Position numbers and translations under genes: made by a program
Notes under the pieces: model-generated
Database searches by the model: none
What the model was told of the DNA's origin: nothing
The model's input: the letters and a program-made list of their open reading frames with translations, nothing else
From: Citrobacter amalonaticus
Lineage (GTDB): Bacteria; Pseudomonadota; Gammaproteobacteria; Enterobacterales; Enterobacteriaceae
Direction: 5' to 3'
Assembly: GCF_001559075.2 (NCBI RefSeq)
Contig: NZ_CP014015.2
Span: 1,488,001-1,552,000 of the forward strand
Length of the DNA: 64,000 nucleotides
In this document: piece by piece, positions 16,454 through 25,001 of the stretch
How the letters are laid out: each line of letters opens with the position of its first letter
How positions within the stretch are numbered: the first letter of the stretch is position 1

Positions 16454-16960
16454 ATCAAATTCCTTGTAAAAACGTATTCTTAAATAAAATTTGCCTTAAA
16501 TAACTCGATTGAAAAGTCTTTCACGAGGGCCATTTAAAACAGCTTCCGCTTTGCAACTACTACTGTGAGCTCGATATTCCTGCTATCACAAAATGACCAG
16601 GCGGTTACCTTATACTGTCAATTTGATAATATTCTAAGTGTATTTACAGAATAATGCGAGCCACTTTCCTGTTATTCCAGTCTGTGATTTCTTTTCTCTC
16701 CCCATCGCATCTTTCTCATCTCACTTTGATTTCTCAGGCTGTTTCGTATTTTATTAATTAAATCGGTGATGAAAGTCACACCTCTGAGATAACCCCCTTG
16801 CCAGCGCCAGTGTAGAGGCACAAGGAATCAGCCTCACCGTTAAAAAATGAATTTGCCTTTCCACAATCCCCTTCCAACATCGTGAGCCATGTCAGTAAGG
16901 CGCGACACTGTCAGTGGTACATTATCGCGTTTTGTAATTTTCTGATTTCACGGAGAAATG
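16454..16960. other. AT-rich intergenic region between the SLATT module and pepE
   Basis: About 500 nt without a convincing gene. It should hold the leftward promoter of the two-gene module and the rightward pepE promoter. The base composition is clearly lower in GC than the surrounding core genes, consistent with acquired DNA. The only site I can support in it is the CRP-like site at 16765-16780. Confidence 0.5.
16765..16780. promoter_or_regulatory. CRP-like site upstream of pepE
   Basis: GGTGA, six bases, TCACA, one mismatch from the CRP consensus. It lies about 180 nt before pepE. Salmonella pepE is reported to be CRP-dependent, which supports the assignment, though the distance leaves room for another target. 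Confidence 0.5.
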
Positions 16961-17650
16961 ATGGAACTGCTTTTATTGAGTAACTCGACGCTGCCAGGTA
17001 AAGGCTGGATGGAACACGCGCTGCCGCTGATTGCGGAACAGCTGAATGGTCGCCGCTCAGCGGTATTTATTCCGTTCGCGGGCGTGACCCAGACCTGGGA
17101 TGAGTACACGGAAAAAACAGCAGCGATCTTCGCCCCCATGGGCGTCAAGGTGGTGGGCATTCACAGCGTCGCCGATCCGCTGGCGGCAATTGAAAATGCG
17201 GAAGTGGTGATCGTCGGCGGGGGGAATACCTTCCAGTTGCTGAAAGAGAGTCGCGAACGCGGGTTGCTGGCGCCGATTGTTGACGTGGTTAAACGCGGGG
17301 CGCTGTACATCGGCTGGAGTGCGGGATCGAACCTCGCCTGTCAGACCATCCGCACCACCAACGACATGCCGATTGTCGATCCGAAAGGTTTTGATGCGCT
17401 GGGCCTGTTCCCGCTGCAGATTAACCCACATTTCACCAACGCGCTGCCGGAAGGCCATAAAGGCGAAACGCGTGAACAGCGTATTCGCGAGCTGCTGGTT
17501 GTCGCGCCAGAGCTGACGGTGATCGGTCTGCCGGAAGGGAACTGGATTAAAGTGAGCAAAGGTCAGGCGGTACTTGGCGGCCCGAACACCACGTATATTT
17601 TTAAAGCAGGTGAAGACGCGGTTGCCGTTGAGGCGGGTCACTGCTTTTAA
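16961..17650 (+). CDS. pepE: PepE, peptidase E (alpha-aspartyl dipeptidase)
   Basis: 229 residues from the second of two adjacent ATGs, matching E. coli and Salmonella PepE. It is a cytoplasmic serine peptidase of family S51 that hydrolyses dipeptides with N-terminal aspartate. The nucleophile elbow GWSAGSN (Ser near 120) and the following VDPKGFDALGL and NPHFTNALPEGHKGETREQR stretches, with the supporting Asp and His, are intact. It is convergent with yjbB across a REP element. Confidence 0.95.
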   Translation: MELLLLSNSTLPGKGWMEHALPLIAEQLNGRRSAVFIPFAGVTQTWDEYTEKTAAIFAPMGVKVVGIHSVADPLAAIENAEVVIVGGGNTFQLLKESRERGLLAPIVDVVKRGALYIGWSAGSNLACQTIRTTNDMPIVDPKGFDALGLFPLQINPHFTNALPEGHKGETREQRIRELLVVAPELTVIGLPEGNWIKVSKGQAVLGGPNTTYIFKAGEDAVAVEAGHCF

Positions 17651-17655
17651 CCGAC

Positions 17656-17732
17656 GTTGCCAAATGGCGGCGTAAACGCCTTATCCGGCCTACAAATTGC
17701 GTTCATTGTAGACCGGATAAACGCCGCGTTAT
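17656..17732. repeat. REP/BIME element between pepE and yjbB
   Basis: Two REP units in opposite orientation (CGCCTTATCCGGCCTAC and its inverted partner GTAGACCGGATAA) between convergent genes. Such elements commonly stabilise the 3' ends of both messages. Confidence 0.85.
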
Positions 17733-17734
17733 CG

Positions 17735-19366
17735 TTAATAATCATCCCGCTCGTCGTCTTCGTCCGGCTGTTCCAGCACGCTGTAAGCCACGGAACAGAA
17801 CAACGAGTTCAGACGCTGCATATCGCCCAGTAACCCCAGATGCAGGGAACTGGTCTCGATACTTTGTACGTTCTGCTGATGCAGACGATCAACGTGCGCA
17901 TGCGAGTAACGACGATTCAGGATCCGGAAACGATGTTTGCTGCGACGCAACCGACGGGCGCTGGTCACGTCGCCGGAGAAGAACACCGACATCGCCAGTT
18001 GCAGATTGCTGAGCAGTTGGTCGAAGAGCGCATCCAGCTCTTTTAACCCCTCAATCGAAAACGCCCGCCGCGCCGCCAGCGACTTGTCAGCAATCTCGCT
18101 CCCCATGCGCTCCACAATATCCGACGCCTGTTCAAGGTTGAGCGACATTTCGATGATCTCCGCCCAGCGGCGCGACTCCTCTTCCGCCAGTTCCTCTTTC
18201 GGCATCCGCGCCAGATAGAGTTTGATGGCGGTGTAGAGCACGTTGATGTCATCCGCTATTTTGCGCAGCTCTTTCTCTTCACGCGGCTCGCCGTGCATTA
18301 CCTTCTTCAGCCCTTCCATCATCTGTTCCATCGCATCGCCGATGCGTAGCGCTTCGCGGGCGGCATTGGCCAGCGCAAGGGTTGGCGTATCCAGCGCGCT
18401 GACGTCCAGATGCTTCGGCTTGAGATGTGCATCCAGCTCCGGCTCGTCGCGGATGATGCGCTTACAGAAGCGCGCCATCGGCTCGGCAAAGGGAATCATT
18501 GCCAGGCAGCGCACCAGGTTGTAGAAGACGTGGAAATAGATCACCAGCTCGGATTTCTGCAGCGGCAGTTGATCCATCAGGTTTGCCAGCGGATGGACAA
18601 ACGGCAGAATAATCAGGCTGCCCACCAGCTTGAACAGCAGGCTGCCGAGTGCCACGCGGCGAGCCGCGGCATTGGCCGCGCTGTTGTTGAGCATTGCCAG
18701 CAGGCCGGAACCGAGGTTGGCGCCAATCACCAGACACAATGCCACCGGGAAGGAGATGATCCCCGCCGCTGTCAGAGTGGCCGTTAACAGTACCGCCGCC
18801 AGGCTGGAATAACTGATGATCGCGAACATCGCGCCAATTAACGCATCCAGCATAATATCGCCGGTCAGCGAAGCAAAAATCACCTGCACGCCGTTAGCCT
18901 GCGTCATGGGGGTGACGGCCTGGACAATCAGCTCCAGCGCCAGCAGGATCAGGCCAAGGCCGATCCCCACGCGCCCCAGTTGTCCGGCGCGTGACTGTTT
19001 ACGGCCAAGGAAGAAGATCACGCCGATAAAAATCAGCAGTGGCGAGAGCCACGATAAATCGAAGGTGAGGATACGCGCCATCAGCGCGGTCCCCACGTCT
19101 GCGCCAAGCACAATCACCAGCGCAGGTGTCAGCGCGACAAGATCCTGGGCAACAAACGAGGTCACCAGCATGGTGGTGGCGTTACTGCTTTGCACCAGCG
19201 CAGTGACGCCAATTCCCGCGCAGAAGGCGAGTGGTTTCTTTTCGACGCTACGGCTAAGCACGGTACGCAGGCGAGCGCCGAACACACGCATCACGCCAGT
19301 ACGCACGATATGGGTACCCCAGACCAGCAGGGCGACAGCAGAAAGCAGGTGGAGCAAAGTTAGCAC
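17735..19366 (-). CDS. yjbB: YjbB, Na+/phosphate cotransporter-family phosphate exporter
   Basis: 543 residues starting with GTG behind AAGGAGT, the same start and length as in E. coli. The N-terminal 300 residues are membrane-embedded, with the duplicated Na/Pi motif (ALVQSSNATT near 57-66 and a second copy around ISYSSLAAVLL). The C-terminal 200 residues form a PhoU-like helical cytosolic domain ending in an acidic tail. In E. coli, YjbB overproduction lowers internal phosphate, so it is thought to export it. It sits in its usual place next to pepE. Confidence 0.93.
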   Translation of the reverse strand: MLTLLHLLSAVALLVWGTHIVRTGVMRVFGARLRTVLSRSVEKKPLAFCAGIGVTALVQSSNATTMLVTSFVAQDLVALTPALVIVLGADVGTALMARILTFDLSWLSPLLIFIGVIFFLGRKQSRAGQLGRVGIGLGLILLALELIVQAVTPMTQANGVQVIFASLTGDIMLDALIGAMFAIISYSSLAAVLLTATLTAAGIISFPVALCLVIGANLGSGLLAMLNNSAANAAARRVALGSLLFKLVGSLIILPFVHPLANLMDQLPLQKSELVIYFHVFYNLVRCLAMIPFAEPMARFCKRIIRDEPELDAHLKPKHLDVSALDTPTLALANAAREALRIGDAMEQMMEGLKKVMHGEPREEKELRKIADDINVLYTAIKLYLARMPKEELAEEESRRWAEIIEMSLNLEQASDIVERMGSEIADKSLAARRAFSIEGLKELDALFDQLLSNLQLAMSVFFSGDVTSARRLRRSKHRFRILNRRYSHAHVDRLHQQNVQSIETSSLHLGLLGDMQRLNSLFCSVAYSVLEQPDEDDERDDY

Positions 19367-19389
19367 GGAATCAGGTACTCCTTATCATT

Positions 19390-19515
19390 TACACTTTATC
19401 CTTCAAGCTGCCTCTTTGTTGGCTGCGCCTGCTCACTCCAGTCACTTACTTCAGTAAGCTCCTGGAGATTCCCAGGCTTGCCGCCTCGACGCAACTTGAA
19501 TGATTGCGTGTAAAA
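19390..19515. repeat. ERIC (IRU) element
   Basis: 126-nt imperfect palindrome with the conserved arms CTTCAAGCTGCCTCTTTG at the left, CAGTCACTTACTTCAGTAAG in the core and GCAACTTGAATGATT at the right. It has the standard ERIC length and sits upstream of yjbB. It serves as an internal reference for the longer copy in the sor operon. Confidence 0.88.
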
Positions 19516-19574
19516 ATATAACCAGAGAGGTCATAGCCTTCTTCCAGTATAAGGGTTTAAACGCAAGAAAGAGA

Positions 19575-19597
19575 CAGGGTGCCCGGTAAGCACCCTG
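19575..19597 (-). terminator. Probable terminator of the metH-side membrane gene
   Basis: CAGGGTGC/GCACCCTG stem of 8 bp with a 7-nt loop, 59 nt beyond the stop of the membrane gene. The minus-strand tail is T-rich (TCTCTTTCTT) rather than a clean T-run. Confidence 0.5.
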
Positions 19598-19655
19598 TTA
19601 GTTGTAAGGAAAGATGACAGTTTCGTGACATCTAATCGGGGATTTCCCGCTCACC

Positions 19656-20108
19656 TCATGCCGAACGTGTGTGATACCACCATAGCGATCCCACTTTGGC
19701 GCATTCGGATAAAAGAAATCCGGACAGCGCCAACGCCGCTGAATGGCTGCCGATGAAAGAGAAAAACAGCGGAAACAGGGAGACCGAACTGGTCAGTGAG
19801 GCAAAGCGTAAAACTTCCTGAATGCCGAGCAGGATATAATTCAGTTTATCTTTAAAAAGAAACAGATATGCGGTGTAGACGAGCGAAATCTTCATCAATA
19901 CGCCCACGAAGAAGAAGATCTGGATCGCCGCGCCGGGCCCTTCACTCGCCCCAAAAGCGGAAAAGGTGCGGGTGAAATTAACCACATCCGAATAAAAGGG
20001 AACGTTGCCCTGACGCATAGACAGCCAGAAATATGCGCCCAGCGCCAGCAGATCCATCAACCCCCAGAATAAGAGAATTTTATTGCGGGTTTTGAACTGG
20101 CTAAACAT
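19656..20108 (-). CDS. Small polytopic membrane protein downstream of metH
   Basis: 150 residues starting MFSQFKTRNKILLFWG, with a strong GGAGG ribosome site 9 nt upstream. Longer in-frame readings to 20231 run into the metH 3' end and lack a site. About four hydrophobic segments are visible (13-32, 60-80, 95-115, 118-140), linked by short loops, and the N-terminus is positively charged. I do not recognise the family. It lies 79 nt after metH on the same strand and may share its transcript. It is absent from this place in E. coli K-12 as I know that map. Confidence 0.7.
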   Translation of the reverse strand: MFSQFKTRNKILLFWGLMDLLALGAYFWLSMRQGNVPFYSDVVNFTRTFSAFGASEGPGAAIQIFFFVGVLMKISLVYTAYLFLFKDKLNYILLGIQEVLRFASLTSSVSLFPLFFSFIGSHSAALALSGFLLSECAKVGSLWWYHTRSA

Positions 20109-20187
20109 GTTACATGGCCTCCGTTGCCATTGCGTTTCCCACCAGCGCCGCTGAACGGCTGACGCTGGCGGGAGACTCCCGGACCGA

Positions 20188-23100
20188 TCAGTCGGCGTCA
20201 TAGCCCAGGTTAGGGGCCAGCCAGCGTTCAACTTCAGAAACGCTCATCCCTTTACGGAACGCGTAGTCCTCCACCTGATCGCGCTGAATCTGTGCAACCG
20301 CGTAATACTTGCTGTCCGGATGGCTGAAGTACCAGCCGGAAACCGACGCGCCAGGCCACATGGCGAAGGATTCGGTGAGCTTCATGCCGGTGTGCTTTTC
20401 CACCTCCAGCAACTGCCAGATGGTGCCTTTCTCGGTGTGCTCCGGACAGGCCGGATACCCCGGCGCCGGACGAATCCCCTGGTAGTTTTCGCGAATCAAC
20501 TCCTCGTTGCTGAGGTTCTCGTTGGCCGCATAACCCCAGTAGACCTTACGCACGCGCTCATGCAGGTATTCCGCGAAGGCTTCCGCCAGACGGTCGGCAA
20601 GCGCTTTCACCATGATCTTGTTGTAATCATCGTGCTGCGCTTCAAACGCATCCGCCAGCGCGTCCTCCTCCAGACCACCAGTCACCGCAAAAGCACCGAT
20701 GTAGTCCGCTTTGCCGGACAGCTTCGGCGCCACAAAGTCAGACAGGCAGTAGTTAGCAAAGCCCACTTTTTCAGTCTGCTGACGCAGATGATGACTGACC
20801 ATCAGCACGTGCGTTCGCGTTTCATCACGATAGATTTCGATGTCATCGCCCACGCGGTTTGCCGGGAACAGCCCCACCACACCGCGCGGATTCAGCGCCT
20901 TCTCTGCGCTCAGCTTATCCAGCATGTCGTTGGCGTCTTTAAACAGGCGCTTGGCCTCTTCACCCACCACTTCATCTTCGAGGATGCGCGGGTACTTACC
21001 GGCCAGCGACCAGGTCATAAAGAACGGCGTCCAGTCGATGTAGTTACGCAGCGTTTCGATGCTGGCTTCAACCTCCTGCACACCCAGACGATGCGCCACT
21101 GGCGGGGTATAGCTTTCCCAGTCAAACGCCAGATCGTTTTCACGCGCGGCGGCGAGCGTCACCGGCGGGGTGCGCGGTTTCTTACGCCCATGCTGGATGC
21201 GCACGGTTTCATACTCTTTACGGGTACGGGCGACGAAGTCATCGCGTTGGGTATCGGAAAGCAACGCAGCAACCACGCCAACGGTGCGCGAAGCATTCTG
21301 TACATAAACCGTGGGGCCGCTGTAGTTCTGCTCGATTTTCACCGCCGTATGCGCTTTTGACGTCGTCGCGCCGCCAATCAGCAACGGCATGGTGAAGCCC
21401 TGACGCTCCATCTCTTTCGCCACGTTGACCATTTCGTCCAGCGACGGGGTAATCAGCCCGGAAAGGCCGATCAGATCCGCATTCACCTCTTTAGCGGTTC
21501 GGAGGATTTTCTCCGCCGGCACCATCACGCCAAGATCGACGATTTCGTAGTTGTTACATTGCAGGACCACACCAACGATGTTCTTGCCGATATCGTGGAC
21601 ATCGCCCTTCACGGTGGCGATGACCATTTTGCCATTGCTGGAGCCTTTCTCTTTACTGGCTTCGATAAACGGTTCGAGATACGCCACCGCCTGTTTCATT
21701 ACGCGGGCGGATTTCACCACCTGCGGCAGGAACATTTTACCCTCGCCGAACAGGTCGCCGACGACGTTCATACCGTCCATCAGCGGCCCTTCAATCACCT
21801 CAATCGGACGGGCCGCCTGCTGACGCGCTTCTTCGGTGTCCTGCTCGATAAACTCGGTGATACCTTTAACCAGCGAGTATTCAAGGCGCTTTTTGACTTC
21901 CCAGGTACGCCACTCTGCCAGTTGCGCGTTGGCCGTTTCATCGCTCTTACTGCCACGGTATCTCTCCGCCAGCTCCAGCAGTCGCTCGGTGCCGTCATCA
22001 CGCCGGTTGAGGATCACATCCTCGACCGCATCGCGCAGCTCAGCGGGGAGATCGTCGTAAATCGCCAGTTGCCCGGCGTTCACAATCCCCATGTCCATGC
22101 CGTTGCGAATGGCGTAGTAGAGGAACACCGCGTGAATGGCTTCGCGCACCGGGTCATTACCGCGGAACGAGAACGAAACGTTGGACACGCCGCCAGAGAT
22201 CAGCGCATGCGGCAGCTCGCGTTTGATGTCTTCGCACGCGCCGATAAAGTCCTGCGCGTAGTTATTATGCTCGTCGATCCCGGTTGCGACTGCGAAAATG
22301 TTCGGGTCGAAAATGATGTCTTCCGGCGGGAAGCCCACCTCTTCGGTGAGGATCTTGTACGCCCGGCGGCAAATCTCGATTTTACGCGCACGGGTATCCG
22401 CCTGGCCCTGCTCATCAAAGGCCATCACCACCACCGCCGCACCGTAGCGACGCAGCAGCTTCGCGTGATGGGTGAAGATCTCAACCCCTTCTTTCATCGA
22501 GATGGAGTTAACGATGCCTTTCCCCTGAATGCACTTCAGCCCTTTCTCAATGACTTCCCATTTTGAGGAGTCAATCATGATCGGCACACGTGCAATGTCC
22601 GGCTCACCGGCGATCAGGTTGAGGAAGCGCACCATCGCCGCTTCGGCGTCGAGCATTCCCTCATCCATGTTGATATCAATAATCTGCGCGCCGCTTTCTA
22701 CCTGCTGGCGGGCAACGTCCAGCGCTTCGCTGTATTTTTCTTCTTTGATCAGGCGCTTAAATTTGGCGGAGCCGGTGACGTTGGTACGCTCGCCGACGTT
22801 CACAAACAGGCTGTCGTCGCCAATATTCAGCGGTTCGAGACCGGATAAGCGACAGGCCACCGGGATCTCCGGCAACGGGCGCGGCGCCAGTCCCTCGACC
22901 GCGCGACTCATCGCCGCAATATGTTCCGGAGTGGTGCCGCAGCAGCCACCGACGATATTCAGGAAGCCTGCTTCGGCCCATTCGCGGATCTGCTTTGCCA
23001 TCGTATCGGCATCCAGATCGTATTCACCGAACGCGTTGGGCAGCCCGGCGTTCGGGTGCGCCGTCACGTAGCATTCAGCAATGCGAGACAGCTCCTGCAC

Positions 23101-23871
23101 ATACTGGCGCAGTTCATCCGGCCCCAGCGCACAGTTGAGGCCGAAAGTGAGGGGTTCAGCATGGCGCAGGGAGTTGTAAAACGCCTCTGTCGTCTGACCG
23201 GAAAGGGTACGGCCTGAAGCATCGGTGATGGTGCCGGAGATCATGATCGGCAGGTCGACGCCCAGCGCTTCCAGCTCTTCTTTAACGGCGAAAATCGCTG
23301 CTTTCGCGTTCAGCGTATCAAAGACGGTTTCAATTAAAATCAGGTCGCTGCCGCCTTCCACCAGCGCTTTGGTGGACTCGCGGTAAGCGGCCACCAGTTG
23401 ATCAAAGGTAATATTACGGAATGCCGGGTCATTTACATCCGGCGAGATGGATGCGGTCCGGTTGGTTGGGCCGAGAACGCCCGCAACATAGCGCGGTTTT
23501 TCCGGGGTACGCGCGGTCCACTCATCGGCACAGGCGCGCGCCAGTTTCGCGGCGGCAAAGTTGATCTCCGCCGACAGGGATTCCATCTGGTAATCCGCCA
23601 TCGCGATAGGGGTGGAGTTGAAGGTGTTGGTTTCAATAATGTCCGCGCCCGCGTCAAAGTACGCGTTATGAATAGCGGCGATCACCTCGGGCTTACTCAG
23701 CACCAGCAGGTCATTGTTGCCTTTCAGGTCGCACGGCCAGTCGGCAAAGCGTTCACCACGGAAATCCTCTTCACTCAGACGGTAGCTCTGGATCATCGTG
23801 CCCATGCCGCCGTCCAGCACCAGAATACGTTCATTTAACTGCGCACGCAGTTGTTCAACTTTGCTGCTCAC
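20188..23871 (-). CDS. metH: MetH, cobalamin-dependent methionine synthase
   Basis: 1227 residues from a GTG start (VSSKVEQLRAQ) behind GGGAGC, exactly the E. coli length. The domains in order are homocysteine-binding barrel (1-350, with the zinc ligand pair GGCCGTT near 310), pterin-binding barrel (350-650), B12 cap and B12-binding domain (GDVHDIGKN with the axial His near 759), and the C-terminal activation domain with AdoMet-binding RPAPGYPACPEH near 1134-1145. It transfers methyl from 5-methyltetrahydrofolate to homocysteine. It is divergent from iclR. Confidence 0.97.
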   Translation of the reverse strand: MSSKVEQLRAQLNERILVLDGGMGTMIQSYRLSEEDFRGERFADWPCDLKGNNDLLVLSKPEVIAAIHNAYFDAGADIIETNTFNSTPIAMADYQMESLSAEINFAAAKLARACADEWTARTPEKPRYVAGVLGPTNRTASISPDVNDPAFRNITFDQLVAAYRESTKALVEGGSDLILIETVFDTLNAKAAIFAVKEELEALGVDLPIMISGTITDASGRTLSGQTTEAFYNSLRHAEPLTFGLNCALGPDELRQYVQELSRIAECYVTAHPNAGLPNAFGEYDLDADTMAKQIREWAEAGFLNIVGGCCGTTPEHIAAMSRAVEGLAPRPLPEIPVACRLSGLEPLNIGDDSLFVNVGERTNVTGSAKFKRLIKEEKYSEALDVARQQVESGAQIIDINMDEGMLDAEAAMVRFLNLIAGEPDIARVPIMIDSSKWEVIEKGLKCIQGKGIVNSISMKEGVEIFTHHAKLLRRYGAAVVVMAFDEQGQADTRARKIEICRRAYKILTEEVGFPPEDIIFDPNIFAVATGIDEHNNYAQDFIGACEDIKRELPHALISGGVSNVSFSFRGNDPVREAIHAVFLYYAIRNGMDMGIVNAGQLAIYDDLPAELRDAVEDVILNRRDDGTERLLELAERYRGSKSDETANAQLAEWRTWEVKKRLEYSLVKGITEFIEQDTEEARQQAARPIEVIEGPLMDGMNVVGDLFGEGKMFLPQVVKSARVMKQAVAYLEPFIEASKEKGSSNGKMVIATVKGDVHDIGKNIVGVVLQCNNYEIVDLGVMVPAEKILRTAKEVNADLIGLSGLITPSLDEMVNVAKEMERQGFTMPLLIGGATTSKAHTAVKIEQNYSGPTVYVQNASRTVGVVAALLSDTQRDDFVARTRKEYETVRIQHGRKKPRTPPVTLAAARENDLAFDWESYTPPVAHRLGVQEVEASIETLRNYIDWTPFFMTWSLAGKYPRILEDEVVGEEAKRLFKDANDMLDKLSAEKALNPRGVVGLFPANRVGDDIEIYRDETRTHVLMVSHHLRQQTEKVGFANYCLSDFVAPKLSGKADYIGAFAVTGGLEEDALADAFEAQHDDYNKIMVKALADRLAEAFAEYLHERVRKVYWGYAANENLSNEELIRENYQGIRPAPGYPACPEHTEKGTIWQLLEVEKHTGMKLTESFAMWPGASVSGWYFSHPDSKYYAVAQIQRDQVEDYAFRKGMSVSEVERWLAPNLGYDAD

Positions 23872-23963
23872 ACTTGCTCCCGACAACGCTCAACCAGACC
23901 GAAAAAGTCAACAAAACATAGTGGCATAAACAGGGCTGACGGAAAAGCCAACAACGGGCAACA

Positions 23964-23976
23964 TGAGACATGTTCA
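23964..23976. promoter_or_regulatory. Candidate MetR site upstream of metH
   Basis: TGAG, five bases, TTCA, one mismatch from the MetR consensus TGAA-N5-TTCA. It is placed about 95 nt upstream of the metH start. MetR is the known activator of metH. Confidence 0.45.
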
Positions 23977-24027
23977 GCTTCACTCATCCGATCAGTACAA
24001 GACTGCTTGCATTATAATTGAATAAAA

Positions 24028-24042
24028 CGAAAATGATTTCCA
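24028..24042. promoter_or_regulatory. IclR autoregulatory box
   Basis: CGAAAATGATTTCCA resembles the IclR palindrome (TGGAAAT-N-ATTTCCA) and lies 23 nt before the iclR start. IclR is known to repress its own promoter. Confidence 0.6.
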
Positions 24043-24064
24043 CGATACAGAAAAGGAGTCCGCT

Positions 24065-24889
24065 ATGGTTGCACCCGTTCCCGCCAAACGCGGCAGAAAA
24101 CCCGCCGCGACAACCGCCCCCGCCGCCGGACAGGTTCAGTCGCTGACCCGTGGACTGAAACTGCTGGAATGGATCGCGGAATCCAACGGCAGCGTGGCGT
24201 TGACCGAGCTGGCACAGCAGGCTGGCCTGCCGAACTCAACCACTCACCGTTTACTGACCACCATGCAGCAGCAGGGCTTTGTGCGTCAGGTGGGCGATCT
24301 TGGACACTGGTCGATAGGCGCGCATGCGTTCATCGTCGGCAGCAGCTTTTTACAGAGCCGCAATTTGCTGGCGATCGTCCACCCAATTCTGCGCAAACTG
24401 ATGGAAGATTCCGGCGAAACGGTGAATCTGGCGGTGCTGGATCAGAGCGATCATCAGGCGATAATCATTGACCAGGTGCAGTGCACCCAACTGATGCGCA
24501 TGTCTGCGCCGATTGGCGGTAAGCTGCCGATGCACGCCTCTGGCGCGGGCAAAGCGTTTTTAGCACAGCTGAGTGAAGAACAGGTGACCCAGTTACTGCA
24601 CCGCAAAGGGCTGCATGCTTACACTCATGCGACGCTGGTCTCCCCGGTTCATCTGAAGGACGATCTCGCCCAGACCCGCAAGCGCGGTTATTCCTTTGAT
24701 GATGAGGAGCACGCGCTCGGTTTGCGCTGTGTCGCGTCGTGCATTTATGACGAACACCGCGAGCCGTTCGCGGCAATCTCTATCTCTGGCCCGATTTCGC
24801 GCATCACAGACGACCGCGTGACCGAGTTTGGCGCGATGGTGATCAAGGCGGCGAAAGAAGTCACGCTGGCGTACGGCGGGATTCGGTAA
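24065..24889 (+). CDS. iclR: IclR, repressor of the glyoxylate operon
   Basis: 274 residues, the same as E. coli. After a basic Ala/Pro-rich arm, residues 25-90 carry the winged helix-turn-helix (LTELAQQAGLPNSTTHRLLTTM). The rest is the effector domain that binds glyoxylate or pyruvate, with KLPMHASGAGKAFLA near 155-169. It represses aceBAK and itself. An AAGGAG precedes the ATG. In E. coli arpA lies between iclR and aceK; here only repeats separate them. Confidence 0.96.
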   Translation: MVAPVPAKRGRKPAATTAPAAGQVQSLTRGLKLLEWIAESNGSVALTELAQQAGLPNSTTHRLLTTMQQQGFVRQVGDLGHWSIGAHAFIVGSSFLQSRNLLAIVHPILRKLMEDSGETVNLAVLDQSDHQAIIIDQVQCTQLMRMSAPIGGKLPMHASGAGKAFLAQLSEEQVTQLLHRKGLHAYTHATLVSPVHLKDDLAQTRKRGYSFDDEEHALGLRCVASCIYDEHREPFAAISISGPISRITDDRVTEFGAMVIKAAKEVTLAYGGIR

Positions 24890-24896
24890 GCAAAAC

Positions 24897-24914
24897 ACCC
24901 CTGAGGGGTATTTT
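24897..24914 (+). terminator. iclR terminator
   Basis: Short ACCCC, TGA, GGGGT stem followed by ATTTT, immediately after the iclR stop. Confidence 0.6.
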
Positions 24915-24915
24915 C

Positions 24916-24999
24916 GGTAGGCCTGATAAACGTAGCGCTATCAGGCAGATCGGCGCACATTGCCGGATGGCGGCGCAATCGCCTTATCCGGCCTACAGG
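24916..24999. repeat. REP/BIME element between iclR and aceK
   Basis: Three REP-like units (GTAGGCCTGATAA, TGCCGGATGGCGG, CGCCTTATCCGGCCTAC) in alternating orientation between the convergent iclR and aceK genes. Confidence 0.85.
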
Positions 25000-25001
25000 A
25001 A

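Noticed and set aside
20320..22566. Long plus-strand frames opposite metH (346 and 335 residues)
   Set aside because: They are shadows of the metH coding sequence; the translations show no family motif.
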